From NCBI RefSeq assembly GCF_003259615.1, contig NZ_QLLR01000030.1, forward strand, positions 1-64,000: a DNA stretch of 64,000 nucleotides, in the 5' to 3' direction. Positions 16,875 through 26,394 of the stretch are shown in pieces. This stretch comes from Pedobacter cryoconitis. GTDB lineage: Bacteria; Bacteroidota; Bacteroidia; Sphingobacteriales; Sphingobacteriaceae. Made by a program: the position numbers and the translations under genes. The notes beneath the pieces were generated by a model. It had not been told where the DNA came from and made no database searches. It saw only the letters and a program-made list of their open reading frames with translations. Numbering within the stretch: the first letter of the stretch is position 1; every line of letters starts with the position of its first letter.

Positions 16875-18815
16875 ATGAAAGAAATATCCTCAAAATTTGG
16901 CAAAGTTTTAAATGCGTCCGCGTCTAAAGTAAATGTAGACCATGAGCCCGATTCCAGTAAAGAACAACAACGTAATACGCCACAAAAATCCATGCCTTTT
17001 GCAGATCAGATTGGAAATTATCAACGGAACATTGGCATTCCATTAAAATCTTATAAGAATAGTAAAGTTTACATTATAGGTAGTGGTATTGCTGGCATGG
17101 CAACGGCCTATTATCTTATTCGTGATGGGCAGGTCCCGGCCAAAAACATCACCTTTTTAGAACAACTGCATATTGATGGAGGATCTCTTGACGGTGCAGG
17201 AAATGCTAAAGAAGGGTATATTATCCGTGGTGGCAGGGAAATGGATATGACCTACGAAAACCTTTGGGATATGTTCCAGGATATTCCTGCTCTTGAAATG
17301 CCAGCTCCATATTCTGTGCTTGATGAATATCGCCTGATCAATGACAATGACCCAAACTATTCTAAAGCAAGGCTTATTCACCACCAAGGGGAAATTCAGG
17401 ACTTTAGCAAATTTGGTTTGAATAAGTTAGATCAGCTGGCTATCATTAAACTGTTACTTAAGAAAAAGGAGGATCTGGACGACTTAACAATTGAAAATTA
17501 TTTTAGCGAGTCCTTTTTAAGCAGTAATTTCTGGACATTCTGGCGGACCATGTTTGCCTTTGAAAACTGGCACAGTTTACTGGAATTAAAACTTTATATG
17601 CACCGCTTTCTGCACGCTATAGATGGGTTAAATGATTTTTCTTCTTTAGTTTTCCCAAAATACAATCAATACGACACCTTTGTAACGCCACTGCAGAACT
17701 ACCTGAAAGACAAAGGTGTAAGCATCCAGTTTAACACACTCATTAATGATCTCGATATACAAATCAATACGGAAGGAAAAGTCGTAGCGGGAATTATCAT
17801 GGAAAAAGATGGTAAAGAAGTGAAGCTTCCGGTAAGAGAGGAAGATTTTGTGATTGTAACTACCGGGTCTATGACTGAGGACACTTGTTATGGTGACAAT
17901 AAAACCGCTCCTATCATAGCAATAGACAACCATACCAGCGGAAAAAGCGGAGGCTGGAAACTATGGAAGAACCTTGCTGCAAAATCAGAAGTTTTTGGAA
18001 AACCAGAAAAATTCTGCAGCAACATCGAAAAGTCGTCCTGGGAATCCGTGACTTTAACCTGTCGCCCGTCTGCACTCGTTGATAAATTAAAGGAATACTG
18101 CGTCAATGATCCATACTCCGGAAAGACAGCTACAGGAGGGATTGTTACCATTACAGATTCAAACTGGCTGATGAGTTTTACCTGTAACAGACAACCTCAT
18201 TTTCCTGAACAGCCAGATGACATCCTGGTTCTTTGGGTATATGCACTGTTCATGGACAAGGAAGGAAATTATATTAAAAAACCGATGCCTGAATGTACAG
18301 GAGACGAAATCCTTGCCGAATTGTGTTATCATACAGGTATCATAGATCAGTTGGAAAATGTGGTCAAAAGTACTATTGTGCGCACTGCATTTATGCCTTA
18401 TATCACCTCCATGTTTATGCCAAGAGCTAAAGGTGATCGTCCGCGTGTGGTTCCCGAAGGATGTAAAAACCTCGGATTGATCGGGCAGTTCGTCGAAACA
18501 AACAATGATGTCGTATTTACGATGGAAAGTTCTGTGAGGACAGCAAGAATCGCCGTTTATGAGCTGTTGAAACTGAATAAACAAGTACCGGACATTAACC
18601 CGCTGCAATATGATATTCGTCATTTGCTGAAGGCGGCAAAAGCACTCAATGACAATGAATCTTTTTTGGGCGAAGGTATATTGCGTAAAGTATTAAAAGG
18701 AACCTACTTTGAGCATATTTTGCCAGCTGGTCCTGAAGGAGATCAAGAACATGAATCTTTTATAACAGAACAAATGCACAAGTTTAAGGATTGGATAAAA
18801 GGTGTAAAAGACTAA
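16875..18815 (+). CDS. ohyA: Oleate hydratase
   Basis: This 646-residue flavoprotein matches oleate hydratase in length and order of motifs: the FAD Rossmann loop [18 protein letters not shown] near 72, [30 protein letters not shown] and the C-terminal [19 protein letters not shown]. The enzyme adds water to the cis-9 double bond of oleic and related acids, giving 10-hydroxy fatty acids, often as detoxification of free unsaturated fatty acids. It stands alone with a strong hairpin after it. The start at 16875 gives the usual soluble N-terminal extension before the FAD fold. Confidence 0.93.
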   Translation: MKEISSKFGKVLNASASKVNVDHEPDSSKEQQRNTPQKSMPFADQIGNYQRNIGIPLKSYKNSKVYIIGSGIAGMATAYYLIRDGQVPAKNITFLEQLHIDGGSLDGAGNAKEGYIIRGGREMDMTYENLWDMFQDIPALEMPAPYSVLDEYRLINDNDPNYSKARLIHHQGEIQDFSKFGLNKLDQLAIIKLLLKKKEDLDDLTIENYFSESFLSSNFWTFWRTMFAFENWHSLLELKLYMHRFLHAIDGLNDFSSLVFPKYNQYDTFVTPLQNYLKDKGVSIQFNTLINDLDIQINTEGKVVAGIIMEKDGKEVKLPVREEDFVIVTTGSMTEDTCYGDNKTAPIIAIDNHTSGKSGGWKLWKNLAAKSEVFGKPEKFCSNIEKSSWESVTLTCRPSALVDKLKEYCVNDPYSGKTATGGIVTITDSNWLMSFTCNRQPHFPEQPDDILVLWVYALFMDKEGNYIKKPMPECTGDEILAELCYHTGIIDQLENVVKSTIVRTAFMPYITSMFMPRAKGDRPRVVPEGCKNLGLIGQFVETNNDVVFTMESSVRTARIAVYELLKLNKQVPDINPLQYDIRHLLKAAKALNDNESFLGEGILRKVLKGTYFEHILPAGPEGDQEHESFITEQMHKFKDWIKGVKD

Positions 18816-18829
18816 TAAACATCCTGATA

Positions 18830-18865
18830 AATTTCGGTGGGGATGTTACTATCCCCACCGAAATT
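18830..18865. terminator. Bidirectional terminator between convergent genes
   Basis: A 15-bp perfect stem (AATTTCGGTGGGGAT with ATCCCCACCGAAATT) encloses a 6-base loop, GTTACT. It lies between the converging oleate hydratase and carbonic anhydrase genes and can serve both. Confidence 0.75.
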
Positions 18866-18899
18866 AATGTTAAGCTTATTATTGCTGCGCATAGTACAG

Positions 18900-19523
18900 C
18901 TAACCGAAGAATTCGACCTTCCCATTGTCCACATCATAAACAGCTCCTATAATCTTAATGTCCTTCTGCTGCTCTAGTTCAGCAACAATCTGACTTTCAT
19001 TCCTAATGCGTTCAATTGTTAACTCTACATTTAGTTTAGTGACATTATTTACAAATGAAGGATTTGAGCCATTTCTTTCCGTTTGAGTAGTTTTCTCGCA
19101 TGCTATTGCCGGCATTACCTTCTCCAGTAATCCCGTAAGATTACCCATTTTCACCTCATTACAAGCTCCAACGATAGCACCACATTTAGTATGCCCAAGC
19201 ACAATGACTATTTTAGTACCTACTACCTTAGTCGCAAATTCCATACTGCCTAAAATATCTTCATTCAGAATATTACCTGCAATGCGAATACTGAAAATAT
19301 CACCAAGCCCCTGGTCGAAAATCAATTCTGCAGAAGTCCGGCTATCCATACAGCTTAAGATAGTAGCAAAAGGAAACTGTCCGTCAGAAGTCTCATTGAC
19401 TTGTTGTAAAAGGTTCCGGTTTGCTTTCAAATTATTGACGAACCTCTCGTTTCCTTCTTTTAAAATTTCCAGTGCCAGATCAGGTGTTAAACTATTTTGT
19501 GTTTCTTTGGAATGGGTACGCAT
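18900..19523 (-). CDS. Beta-class carbonic anhydrase
   Basis: From the ATG at 19523 the protein has 207 residues. The zinc ligands and catalytic pair of beta-carbonic anhydrases are all present: Cys58, Asp60 and Arg62 in SCMDSRTS, and His111 and Cys114 in LGHTKCGA. It interconverts carbon dioxide and bicarbonate in the cytoplasm. An earlier in-frame ATG at 19538 adds five hydrophobic residues with no family support. The gene converges with oleate hydratase. Confidence 0.92.
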   Translation of the reverse strand: MRTHSKETQNSLTPDLALEILKEGNERFVNNLKANRNLLQQVNETSDGQFPFATILSCMDSRTSAELIFDQGLGDIFSIRIAGNILNEDILGSMEFATKVVGTKIVIVLGHTKCGAIVGACNEVKMGNLTGLLEKVMPAIACEKTTQTERNGSNPSFVNNVTKLNVELTIERIRNESQIVAELEQQKDIKIIGAVYDVDNGKVEFFG

Positions 19524-19599
19524 AATTAACGTTATCAAAGTTTATATAAAAAAAATGACACTAAAGTCATCAGTTGACAAGCGCTAATATAATAAATCA

Positions 19600-20164
19600 T
19601 CATTTATAAAGTTCCCGGATAACCAAATCAAGGTCCATCGAACTTTGAACAATCATCTTCACGGCATCCTGCATATCATCAATCTCGTCAGCCGCCTGGA
19701 TTAATTTTCCAAGCCCCACTAAATTTGCAACATGCCGTCTTACCAAATGAGAGTGACTCATCTTTACTTCTTGAAGTTCTCCGCTAATTTTCATCAGTTC
19801 TGTGATGTCATGGCCAATACAATAAATCCCGGCAGGTGAACCTTCCTCATCACATGGCCTTATACTCCCAGCGGGTAATTATAAAGCCACCATGACCATC
19901 ATATTTACGAAGAGTTGCAGGAAAAACTGAATCTGGATAGCTAAAGGCCATTTGAGAAACAACCTGACATGTTTGCTGATCATCAGGATGCATTGTCACA
20001 GCATAGTGCCTGCCTACAAGATCCCCGTGGATAGGTTTGAAAATATCTGCATAACGTTTATTTACATAAGTGTAATTGGAACTCATGTTTACCGCTATAA
20101 GATAGTAGGTCCCTGAATTTCCCAGTAAATCTTTAACTGCTTCAAATTGTTGCTTTCCGGTCAT
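19600..20164 (-). pseudogene. Frameshifted PAS-domain protein
   Basis: Two pieces of one protein lie in different frames. The first (ATG at 20164) gives 104 residues of a PAS domain, ending ITRWEYKAM before a TGA TGA pair at 19846-19851. One base out of frame, the sequence continues as DEEGSPAGIYCIGHDITEL, the typical end of a PAS/PAC domain, then a 64-residue helical tail to 19600. The missing Tyr-like codon at the junction suggests a 2-base loss (or 1-base gain). The intact protein would have been about 188 residues, without a kinase. It may be a real mutation or a sequence error. Confidence 0.75.
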
Positions 20165-20260
20165 GGTATGAAAATAAAAAATCTGCAGTAATTGTTTATT
20201 TTATTTTTGATTCAAATCTCCAGCCCGGCTGCTCAAAAATGCTGGCAATTGCCGCACAAG

Positions 20261-20812
20261 TCAATGGTCAGCTATGATCTTTAGTCCACTATCAATTACT
20301 TTCAAGGCATGTTGCCTAAGTCCCTGATCACCTTTGGTCATCGTACCTAATAACAACTTCTTTTTCTTCAGATATACTTTTGCATGCTTTTGATCAAACT
20401 TTAAAACCCAATCCATATTATAAAGCAGATCGCAATATTTAACGGTCTGGGCTGCCGGGCTCATCTTGATCAGACGTTGCGCTTCAAGCTCTTTTCGTTC
20501 CGACTTGCTCAGCTCAGGATAAGCAGCAGCAGTAAAAACATCCGTAAGCTCATTTACACAGTATACGATTGAATTGGCATCACTCAAAGTATAGCCAAAG
20601 CCAACCAAAGCCTCGTTCAACTGCTCTGCACTTGTATTTGTATCTTCCAGCAGGTCATGACAAAGACCAATCTCATAGCCAAATGCAACCGCAGGTTTTG
20701 CCATTTCAGCTACAGCAATCAAATGATTAAAATAGGGCTTTCCGGTACGCCTGATTAATTGACCGGCATGCCTGGATGCTACCCAATCCGATAATTTTTC
20801 AGCAGCTATCAT
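20261..20812 (-). CDS. HD-domain phosphohydrolase, Mesh1/SpoT-hydrolase-like
   Basis: This 183-residue protein looks like the stand-alone (p)ppGpp hydrolase fold. It has GKPYFNHLIAVAE with His30, the HDxxED motif as HDLLED at 52-57 and a later metal Asp in VKYCDLLYN at 128. In SpoT and Mesh1 these residues bind Mn and remove the 3' pyrophosphate from (p)ppGpp; Mesh1 also cleaves NADPH. The substrate here is inferred only. Its start overlaps the DUF1543 stop by 4 bases, placing it last in a three-gene operon behind a FAD protein. Confidence 0.8.
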   Translation of the reverse strand: MIAAEKLSDWVASRHAGQLIRRTGKPYFNHLIAVAEMAKPAVAFGYEIGLCHDLLEDTNTSAEQLNEALVGFGYTLSDANSIVYCVNELTDVFTAAAYPELSKSERKELEAQRLIKMSPAAQTVKYCDLLYNMDWVLKFDQKHAKVYLKKKKLLLGTMTKGDQGLRQHALKVIDSGLKIIADH

Positions 20813-21387
20813 TTGAGCTTATCAAGCTTAAGATAACCTAAATGGATAATATCCTTTTCCTGTCCGGCTGCCGGGGTAACCGATAGATGATACTTATCTT
20901 TAAACTCATCTGCAAGTATATCCTCTATCTTATAAATATCATCTACATCTATTCCGTATTTTTCATCAATATGGGAACCAGCACCTTTAACTTTATTCTG
21001 CTTAAAAAAAACAGTTTTCTTGGCCTCTTGGATTGCCTGCGTACGTTCCTCGTGAACACTCAATACAGTATAGTGCTGTTCTTCCAGAATATCAGCCTGA
21101 TAACCTCCAAGATTAATAAAGAAAAGCTTCCTGGACGAAAGTACAGAAGCCTCCTCTTTTAAAACAACCTTAACCTGGTAACCATCTACCAGGGTTATCT
21201 CCCGCCAGCCATCTAAATGAATACTATTTCCAGCTTCCGGCCAGAATGAACGGATTGCAGGTACCAGCTCCTTTAAATTATAACCGATACCGAAAAAGAA
21301 ATCGTGCTGTTCTACATTTCTTCTGGGGGCTTTCGAGCCTAATAAAATCATGAATAATTTAAGTTCTCCGGATATTTCTTCGCTCAT
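20809..21387 (-). CDS. DUF1543 family protein
   Basis: A 192-residue protein with two similar halves in the DUF1543 style: FMILLGSKAPRRNVEQHDFFFGIG, then SIHLDGWREI and LFFINLGGYQADILEEQH, repeated as IDVDDIYKIEDIL and HLGYLKLDKLK. The family function is unknown. It sits between the FAD/NAD(P)-binding protein (2 bases away) and the HD hydrolase (4-base overlap), so the three are translationally linked. No signal peptide or membrane helix is present. Confidence 0.8.
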   Translation of the reverse strand: MSEEISGELKLFMILLGSKAPRRNVEQHDFFFGIGYNLKELVPAIRSFWPEAGNSIHLDGWREITLVDGYQVKVVLKEEASVLSSRKLFFINLGGYQADILEEQHYTVLSVHEERTQAIQEAKKTVFFKQNKVKGAGSHIDEKYGIDVDDIYKIEDILADEFKDKYHLSVTPAAGQEKDIIHLGYLKLDKLK

Positions 21388-21389
21388 TT

Positions 21390-23096
21390 TTATGCTAGTA
21401 ATTGTTTAATAATTGCAGCCGAAGCTGCCTCACTGAAATCCAGACCAGAATAGTCAGGATTGTAGCCACCGATGTAAGGTACAGCCATCATATAAATACG
21501 ATCATTAAGTGCACCATACGCATCAACTACCTGGAAATGATCATTAATGGTAATTCCTGAAACTTTCAAATAATAGTCTCCATTTTGATCCAGTGTGACC
21601 TCTTTACCATTCGCCAATGCTTTTTTACCTTCTTCCAAAGACCGGAACCTGATTTTGGCAGGGCTGACTGTCCTTCCGCTCAATAAACTTTTAAAAGGGA
21701 GATCCTCAAAAGCCAGGTGAGGCTGACCTACACAATCAACATAAGTATTAAAATATACGGCTTGGTCCTGACCAGACTCGTCCGTATAATGGTATGTTGC
21801 CCCCCCCTTGTCGTTGGCCTCGATTTCACTCTCATCCCCTACCGGGATAAGTTCCAGCACACCTGCCTCATACATCGCTAAAATTTCTTCACTGGAACTT
21901 TGAGGGATATAGGCAATCACAATGGAAATTAAAGGAGTCAGGGATTTGTGTAAACGCTGCATATCTTCTGCAGACAAATATTTGGCCGGATAATTCAAAG
22001 CAAAACTTAATACCCCAAGCATTTCCTTCCAATAAACTGACTTTTTCCTTAAAATAGATTTCTCAGCTTCAGCATATTCAGCTTTCAACAACTGAAAAGG
22101 ATTTAGCCGCTCTCTCAAATCCATCATTGCGCTGACGAATTCTTCCAGCTCCATATTTTTTATCTTTTCATAAAACTCAGGTTCCTTTGCTTGTATTGGC
22201 AACTTGAAATCTCTTTCAAATATGTAGTCCAATGATAAAAACCCGTCATTTGACGCGATATGCGCAGCTAACTCTTCCTCAGTTAACAGAGAATCATTAG
22301 TTAAATGCGAATCTTCCAGATGAAATCTGACCGCAGGCAGCATTCCATTCCGCGTATGCAATACCAGTTTAAAATTTGGGCTCTGATCCAGCAATTGATA
22401 AAAAAGATTGCCGTTACTATCCTTATCAAAAGTCCCATTATAACGCGCAAGCGTCCTGATGGCATCAACTGCAGTTAACGACGACCCCTTGATCGCCACA
22501 GGATGATCAAGTTGTAATGCAAGTTTGACGGGTGGATAGGGCGAATCGAAATATCCCGGCACCTTACCCTCATGCCTGTGTGGCCAGTTATGACCTGTGC
22601 AAATAATCACGTGGTCAAATTTAAATTGCTCCTTATTGTTTATTTCTACAACAACCCGCTGTTGATCCGGATAATCAATAATATCAGTAACTATACTTTT
22701 ATAATATACCTGGTAATCAATTCCATTGTCGCTGGCCATTTTTTGCAGCAGCGCAAACTGGGCAGTTAAGTATTGACCGAAAAGCAGTCGTGGAAGAACT
22801 TTATATTCATTGAAACGCGATGGATCAATATGAAATTTATCAAGGGTATCTTTAGGAACCGATTTGATCCAGTCGGCAAGTGAAGTGACCAGCTGAGGGA
22901 TTTCATTACTTGACACATTAGTAATATGCTCATCATTAGCTCCTTCCGGGCTATAGGGCATCCCTACGCCTAACTTGTTCTTTCTTTCGAATATCTTGAT
23001 CACCAGGTCCGTTCTGCCCGATTCCACCAATCGTTTGAACATGAATAATCCGCTCGGGCCACCACCGAGAATAGCTATATGTTTATCGTTTTCCAA
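21390..23096 (-). CDS. FAD/NAD(P)-binding protein (NAD_binding_9 type)
   Basis: This 568-residue flavoprotein starts with AILGGGPSGLFMFKRLVE, an FAD Rossmann loop at residues 9-16, and continues with GVGMPYSPEGANDEHITNVSS, the signature of the NAD_binding_9 group. A second nucleotide site lies around VIICTGHNWP, and the C-terminal half contains TYVDCVGQPHLAFEDLP and YIGGYNPDYSGLDFSE. The substrate is unknown; the group includes hydroxylases and oxidoreductases. It is the first gene of the operon with DUF1543 and the HD hydrolase, and is divergent from the multi-PAS kinase. Confidence 0.82.
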   Translation of the reverse strand: MENDKHIAILGGGPSGLFMFKRLVESGRTDLVIKIFERKNKLGVGMPYSPEGANDEHITNVSSNEIPQLVTSLADWIKSVPKDTLDKFHIDPSRFNEYKVLPRLLFGQYLTAQFALLQKMASDNGIDYQVYYKSIVTDIIDYPDQQRVVVEINNKEQFKFDHVIICTGHNWPHRHEGKVPGYFDSPYPPVKLALQLDHPVAIKGSSLTAVDAIRTLARYNGTFDKDSNGNLFYQLLDQSPNFKLVLHTRNGMLPAVRFHLEDSHLTNDSLLTEEELAAHIASNDGFLSLDYIFERDFKLPIQAKEPEFYEKIKNMELEEFVSAMMDLRERLNPFQLLKAEYAEAEKSILRKKSVYWKEMLGVLSFALNYPAKYLSAEDMQRLHKSLTPLISIVIAYIPQSSSEEILAMYEAGVLELIPVGDESEIEANDKGGATYHYTDESGQDQAVYFNTYVDCVGQPHLAFEDLPFKSLLSGRTVSPAKIRFRSLEEGKKALANGKEVTLDQNGDYYLKVSGITINDHFQVVDAYGALNDRIYMMAVPYIGGYNPDYSGLDFSEAASAAIIKQLLA

Positions 23097-23214
23097 TTTT
23101 TTTACAGGCTTAAATAAAGATTATAGCATCAACACGATTTGCCAGCAAATGTTTTATTAGAAATTATTTCAGCTACAAAACAAATTATGATCTTTTCCTG
23201 TTTTTTTACGATAA

Positions 23215-23259
23215 TTGCCTGTTTTTATTCCAAAGTATTGCCAGTTTTTATTCCAAAGT
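23215..23259. repeat. 23-bp tandem duplication at the kinase start codon
   Basis: TTGCC(T/A)GTTTTTATTCCAAAGT occurs at 23215-23236 and 23238-23259, 21 of 22 bases identical, with a period of 23. The second copy ends one base before the ATG of the histidine kinase gene. It therefore lies across the translation initiation region and possibly the divergent promoter. Confidence 0.7.
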
Positions 23260-23260
23260 T

Positions 23261-25705
23261 ATGATCAATCCCTCTAAAATACCTGTACCTGATGAACATA
23301 AGCTTGCTGCAAATGAGGAGCGTTTTAGCGCGTTGGTCACTGCCACCTCTGATGTCATTTATAGCCTGAGTGCCGACTGGAAGGTGATGCACGAACTTGA
23401 CGGACGCGGTTTTTTGAAAGACTCCTACGAACCCACCACTGATTGGATGTCTGACAATGTCTATCCACAGGATATGGAAAAGGTAAAAGTGGCTATAGCA
23501 GATGCCATCAAAGAAAAGAAAATATTCCAATTGGAGCACAGGGTAGTAAGAGCCGATGGTACAACTGGATGGACATTTTCAAGAGCAGTCCCTATATTGG
23601 ACGATCAAGGTGAAATCCAGGAGTGGTTCGGTACAGCTAGCGATATTACTGACTATAAAAATGCTGAAGAAGCTTTGAGAGTATCAAGGGTACAATCCGA
23701 CCAGCAAAAAAGAGTGTATGAAACAATTACCTCCTGCACACCTGATTTAATGTACGTTTTTGACCTTGATTATCGCTTCACCTATGCCAATAGCGCACTC
23801 CTTTCCATGTGGGGTAAAACCTGGGACAATGCAATCGGCAAAGGACTATTGGAAAACGGATACGAACCGTGGCATGCCACAATGCACGAAAACGAAATCG
23901 ATCAGATAAAAAGGACTAAACAACCCATTCGTGGTGAAGTATCTTTCCCACACGCCACTTTAGGAAAACGGGTTTATGATTATATTTTAACGCCTGTACT
24001 TAATGAACAAGGCGATGTAGAGGCTATTGCTGGTACCACCCGTGATGTTACAGAGCGTAAACAATGGGAAGAATCACTGGCAAAAAATTCGAAGGAATTA
24101 CGGACTATCAATGAAAAGATGGCCTCTACCAATGAGGAGCTCGCTGCCACCAATGAAGAACTTGCTGCTTCCAATGAAGAATTGACTGCAATGAATGAAG
24201 AGCTGGCCTTTGTCAATCACGAACTGGTCATTGCCCAGCGAAAGATTGAAGAAGGGCAAGTGGCCTTTCGTTTAGCAGTTAATGCCGCTAAATTTGGCAC
24301 CTGGTTTATCCATTCGGTTACGCGCGAATTAATTTCTGATGATCGCTTAAAAGAGTTATTTGGATATTATCCCGGGCAATCCCTTTCCATTGAACAGCTA
24401 TTAGCACAGGTTACAGAAGAATATCGTGATGAGGTAGCCGCAAAAATGGAGAATGCTATTTATAATAACGATGATTATGATGTCATCTATCCGGTGATTG
24501 GGCTGAATGACAATCGATTGCGATGGGTCAGGGCTATTGGCAATTTAAAAGTAGATCCTTCCGGCTCATTTTCTGCTTTTACCGGTTTAATGATGGATAT
24601 AACAGAGCAATACCTGGCAGCTGCAGAAATTAAACGTGCGGAAGAGAGCCTTCGCATTGCGATTGATGCTGCCGGATTGGGTACTTTTTACATCAATGCT
24701 ACAGACCGTATTTTTATTACCTCACAAAAGTTAAAAGGTTTTTTTGGTTTCTTACCAGAGGAAGAAATCCCTTACGCCACTGCAATCAATCAGATCCATC
24801 CTGATTACCGCCAGGAAGTTGCTGACCTTGTGGAATCAGCTTTTAATAAAGGTACCAGGTTTGACATGGAATACCCGATTATTGGTTACCATGATGGCAA
24901 GGTCCGCTGGGTACGCGGAATAGGTGAAATGCAGCACAGTGAAGGAAAGGACTACTTTACAGGTGTACTTCACGAGATTACAGAGAAAAAGCAAGATGAA
25001 ATCCGCAAAAATGACTTCATAGGAATGGTCAGCCACGAACTTAAAACACCACTCACTTCCATGAAAGGCTACATCCAGCTTTTGCTGATTAAGCTAAGAA
25101 AACAGGAAGATGATTTCATGGTAAGTGCATTGGAAAAAGCAAATGCACAAGTCACAAAAATGACCGGCATGATTAATGGATTTCTAAATATTTCCAGGCT
25201 TGAATCAGGTAAGATACATATTGATCGCCAGCACTTTGACCTCGCCATGCTGATTAAAGAATCTGAAGAGGAGTCTTTAGCCACCATTTTAAGCCACACT
25301 ATAATATTTGAACCAGTTGAAACCACTTTTGTGAGTGCTGACAGGGATAAAATTGGACAAGTGATCCATAACCTGATCAGCAATGCGGTGAAGTACTCCG
25401 TCCAGGGCAGCATCATCGATGTTTCCTGTGTCACAGTTGAGGGCATTGCAAAAGTCAGCGTTAAAGATCAGGGAATGGGTATTAAACCTGAAGATCTTTC
25501 AAAAATATTTGACAGGTATTACCGTGTTGAAGGTAGTCATATGTACTCAATCTCTGGTTTTGGGATCGGACTATATTTATGTTCGGAAATCATCAACCGG
25601 CACCACGGAGAAATATGGGCAGAAAGTGAGTTCGGCGAAGGCTCCACATTCAGCTTTAGCCTGCCGCTGCCAACTTCATCAGAAGTAGAAAATGATAAAA
25701 TGTAA
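23261..25705 (+). CDS. Soluble multi-PAS sensor histidine kinase
   Basis: An 814-residue cytoplasmic kinase without membrane helices. Four PAS/PAC modules are visible, at about 20-140 (ending GTASDITDYKNAEEAL), 150-270 (GTTRDVTERKQW), 335-455 (GLMMDITEQY) and 460-580 (GVLHEITEKKQ). A NEEL-type coiled coil joins PAS2 and PAS3. HisKA has His592 in SHELKTPLTSM, followed by an ATPase domain with the N box LISNAVKYS and G boxes DQGMGI and GFGIGL. No response regulator is adjacent, so it is an orphan kinase. The ATG at 23261 follows the tandem duplication directly. Confidence 0.92.
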   Translation: MINPSKIPVPDEHKLAANEERFSALVTATSDVIYSLSADWKVMHELDGRGFLKDSYEPTTDWMSDNVYPQDMEKVKVAIADAIKEKKIFQLEHRVVRADGTTGWTFSRAVPILDDQGEIQEWFGTASDITDYKNAEEALRVSRVQSDQQKRVYETITSCTPDLMYVFDLDYRFTYANSALLSMWGKTWDNAIGKGLLENGYEPWHATMHENEIDQIKRTKQPIRGEVSFPHATLGKRVYDYILTPVLNEQGDVEAIAGTTRDVTERKQWEESLAKNSKELRTINEKMASTNEELAATNEELAASNEELTAMNEELAFVNHELVIAQRKIEEGQVAFRLAVNAAKFGTWFIHSVTRELISDDRLKELFGYYPGQSLSIEQLLAQVTEEYRDEVAAKMENAIYNNDDYDVIYPVIGLNDNRLRWVRAIGNLKVDPSGSFSAFTGLMMDITEQYLAAAEIKRAEESLRIAIDAAGLGTFYINATDRIFITSQKLKGFFGFLPEEEIPYATAINQIHPDYRQEVADLVESAFNKGTRFDMEYPIIGYHDGKVRWVRGIGEMQHSEGKDYFTGVLHEITEKKQDEIRKNDFIGMVSHELKTPLTSMKGYIQLLLIKLRKQEDDFMVSALEKANAQVTKMTGMINGFLNISRLESGKIHIDRQHFDLAMLIKESEEESLATILSHTIIFEPVETTFVSADRDKIGQVIHNLISNAVKYSVQGSIIDVSCVTVEGIAKVSVKDQGMGIKPEDLSKIFDRYYRVEGSHMYSISGFGIGLYLCSEIINRHHGEIWAESEFGEGSTFSFSLPLPTSSEVENDKM

Positions 25706-25768
25706 AAACTTTCTGCAAGCGGAACTTGTAGTTATTATAATTAAAATTTATAAATTAATTAAAATACT

Positions 25769-26332
25769 ATGGGACAATTAAGCAATCGGAATATTGCCGT
25801 TTTATCTGAAAGCGGTTTTGAAGAAACAGAATTGACCAGTCCGGTTCAAAGATTAAAAGAAGAAGGTGCTACAGTTCATATTATCTCTTCCAAACCAGGA
25901 AAAATTCAGGCGATGAAGGGCGATCATGACTGGACTATTGAAGTTGATGTTGATAAAACAATCTCAGCAGCTAATCCAGAAGATTATAATGGCCTGTTAA
26001 TTCCAGGAGGAGTATTAAACCCTGATGCGTTGAGAAAGAATGACGAAGCAGTTGCATTTGTGAAAGCCTTTTTTAATGCAGGAAAACCTGTAGCCGCCAT
26101 TTGTCACGGCCCTCAGGTGTTAATAACAGCTGAAGTAGTGAAAGGCAGAAAGATGACTTCAACAAAAACTATAAAAATTGATCTGGTGAATGCAGGTGCC
26201 CATTGGGAAGATTCAGAGGTTATTGTTGATCAAGGGTTGGTCACCAGCAGAAGCCCCCACGATCTTCCTGCATTTAATGATAAAATGGTCGAAGAATTTG
26301 CAGAAGGAATACATGAGAAACAACACGCTTAG
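25769..26332 (+). CDS. DJ-1/PfpI family protein (YhbO-like)
   Basis: A 187-residue protein of the PfpI/YhbO branch, with the acidic residue in ESGFEETELTSP, the loop LLIPGGVLNPDALR and the nucleophile elbow AAICHGPQVLI, followed by GRKMTSTKTI. Members act in resistance to glycation and oxidative stress; protease activity was the older claim. It follows the multi-PAS kinase by 63 bases and ends in a perfect palindromic terminator. A second DJ-1-like protein of another branch is encoded at 14189. Confidence 0.9.
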   Translation: MGQLSNRNIAVLSESGFEETELTSPVQRLKEEGATVHIISSKPGKIQAMKGDHDWTIEVDVDKTISAANPEDYNGLLIPGGVLNPDALRKNDEAVAFVKAFFNAGKPVAAICHGPQVLITAEVVKGRKMTSTKTIKIDLVNAGAHWEDSEVIVDQGLVTSRSPHDLPAFNDKMVEEFAEGIHEKQHA

Positions 26333-26340
26333 CAAAACAT

Positions 26341-26370
26341 AAAAAAGGGAATCTTAAGATTCCCTTTTTT
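26341..26370. terminator. Perfect 30-bp palindromic bidirectional terminator
   Basis: AAAAAAGGGAATCTT is followed directly by its own reverse complement, AAGATTCCCTTTTTT, with no spacer. The A and T runs give a U tract in either direction. It separates the converging PfpI and GH128-like genes. Confidence 0.85.
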
Positions 26371-26394
26371 AATATTATACGATATGGCTGACCA

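Noticed and set aside
23238-23261. TAACTTTG on the minus strand as a promoter for the FAD operon
   Set aside because: It fits the -7 consensus, but no TTG box is at the proper distance and it is part of the 23-bp duplication.
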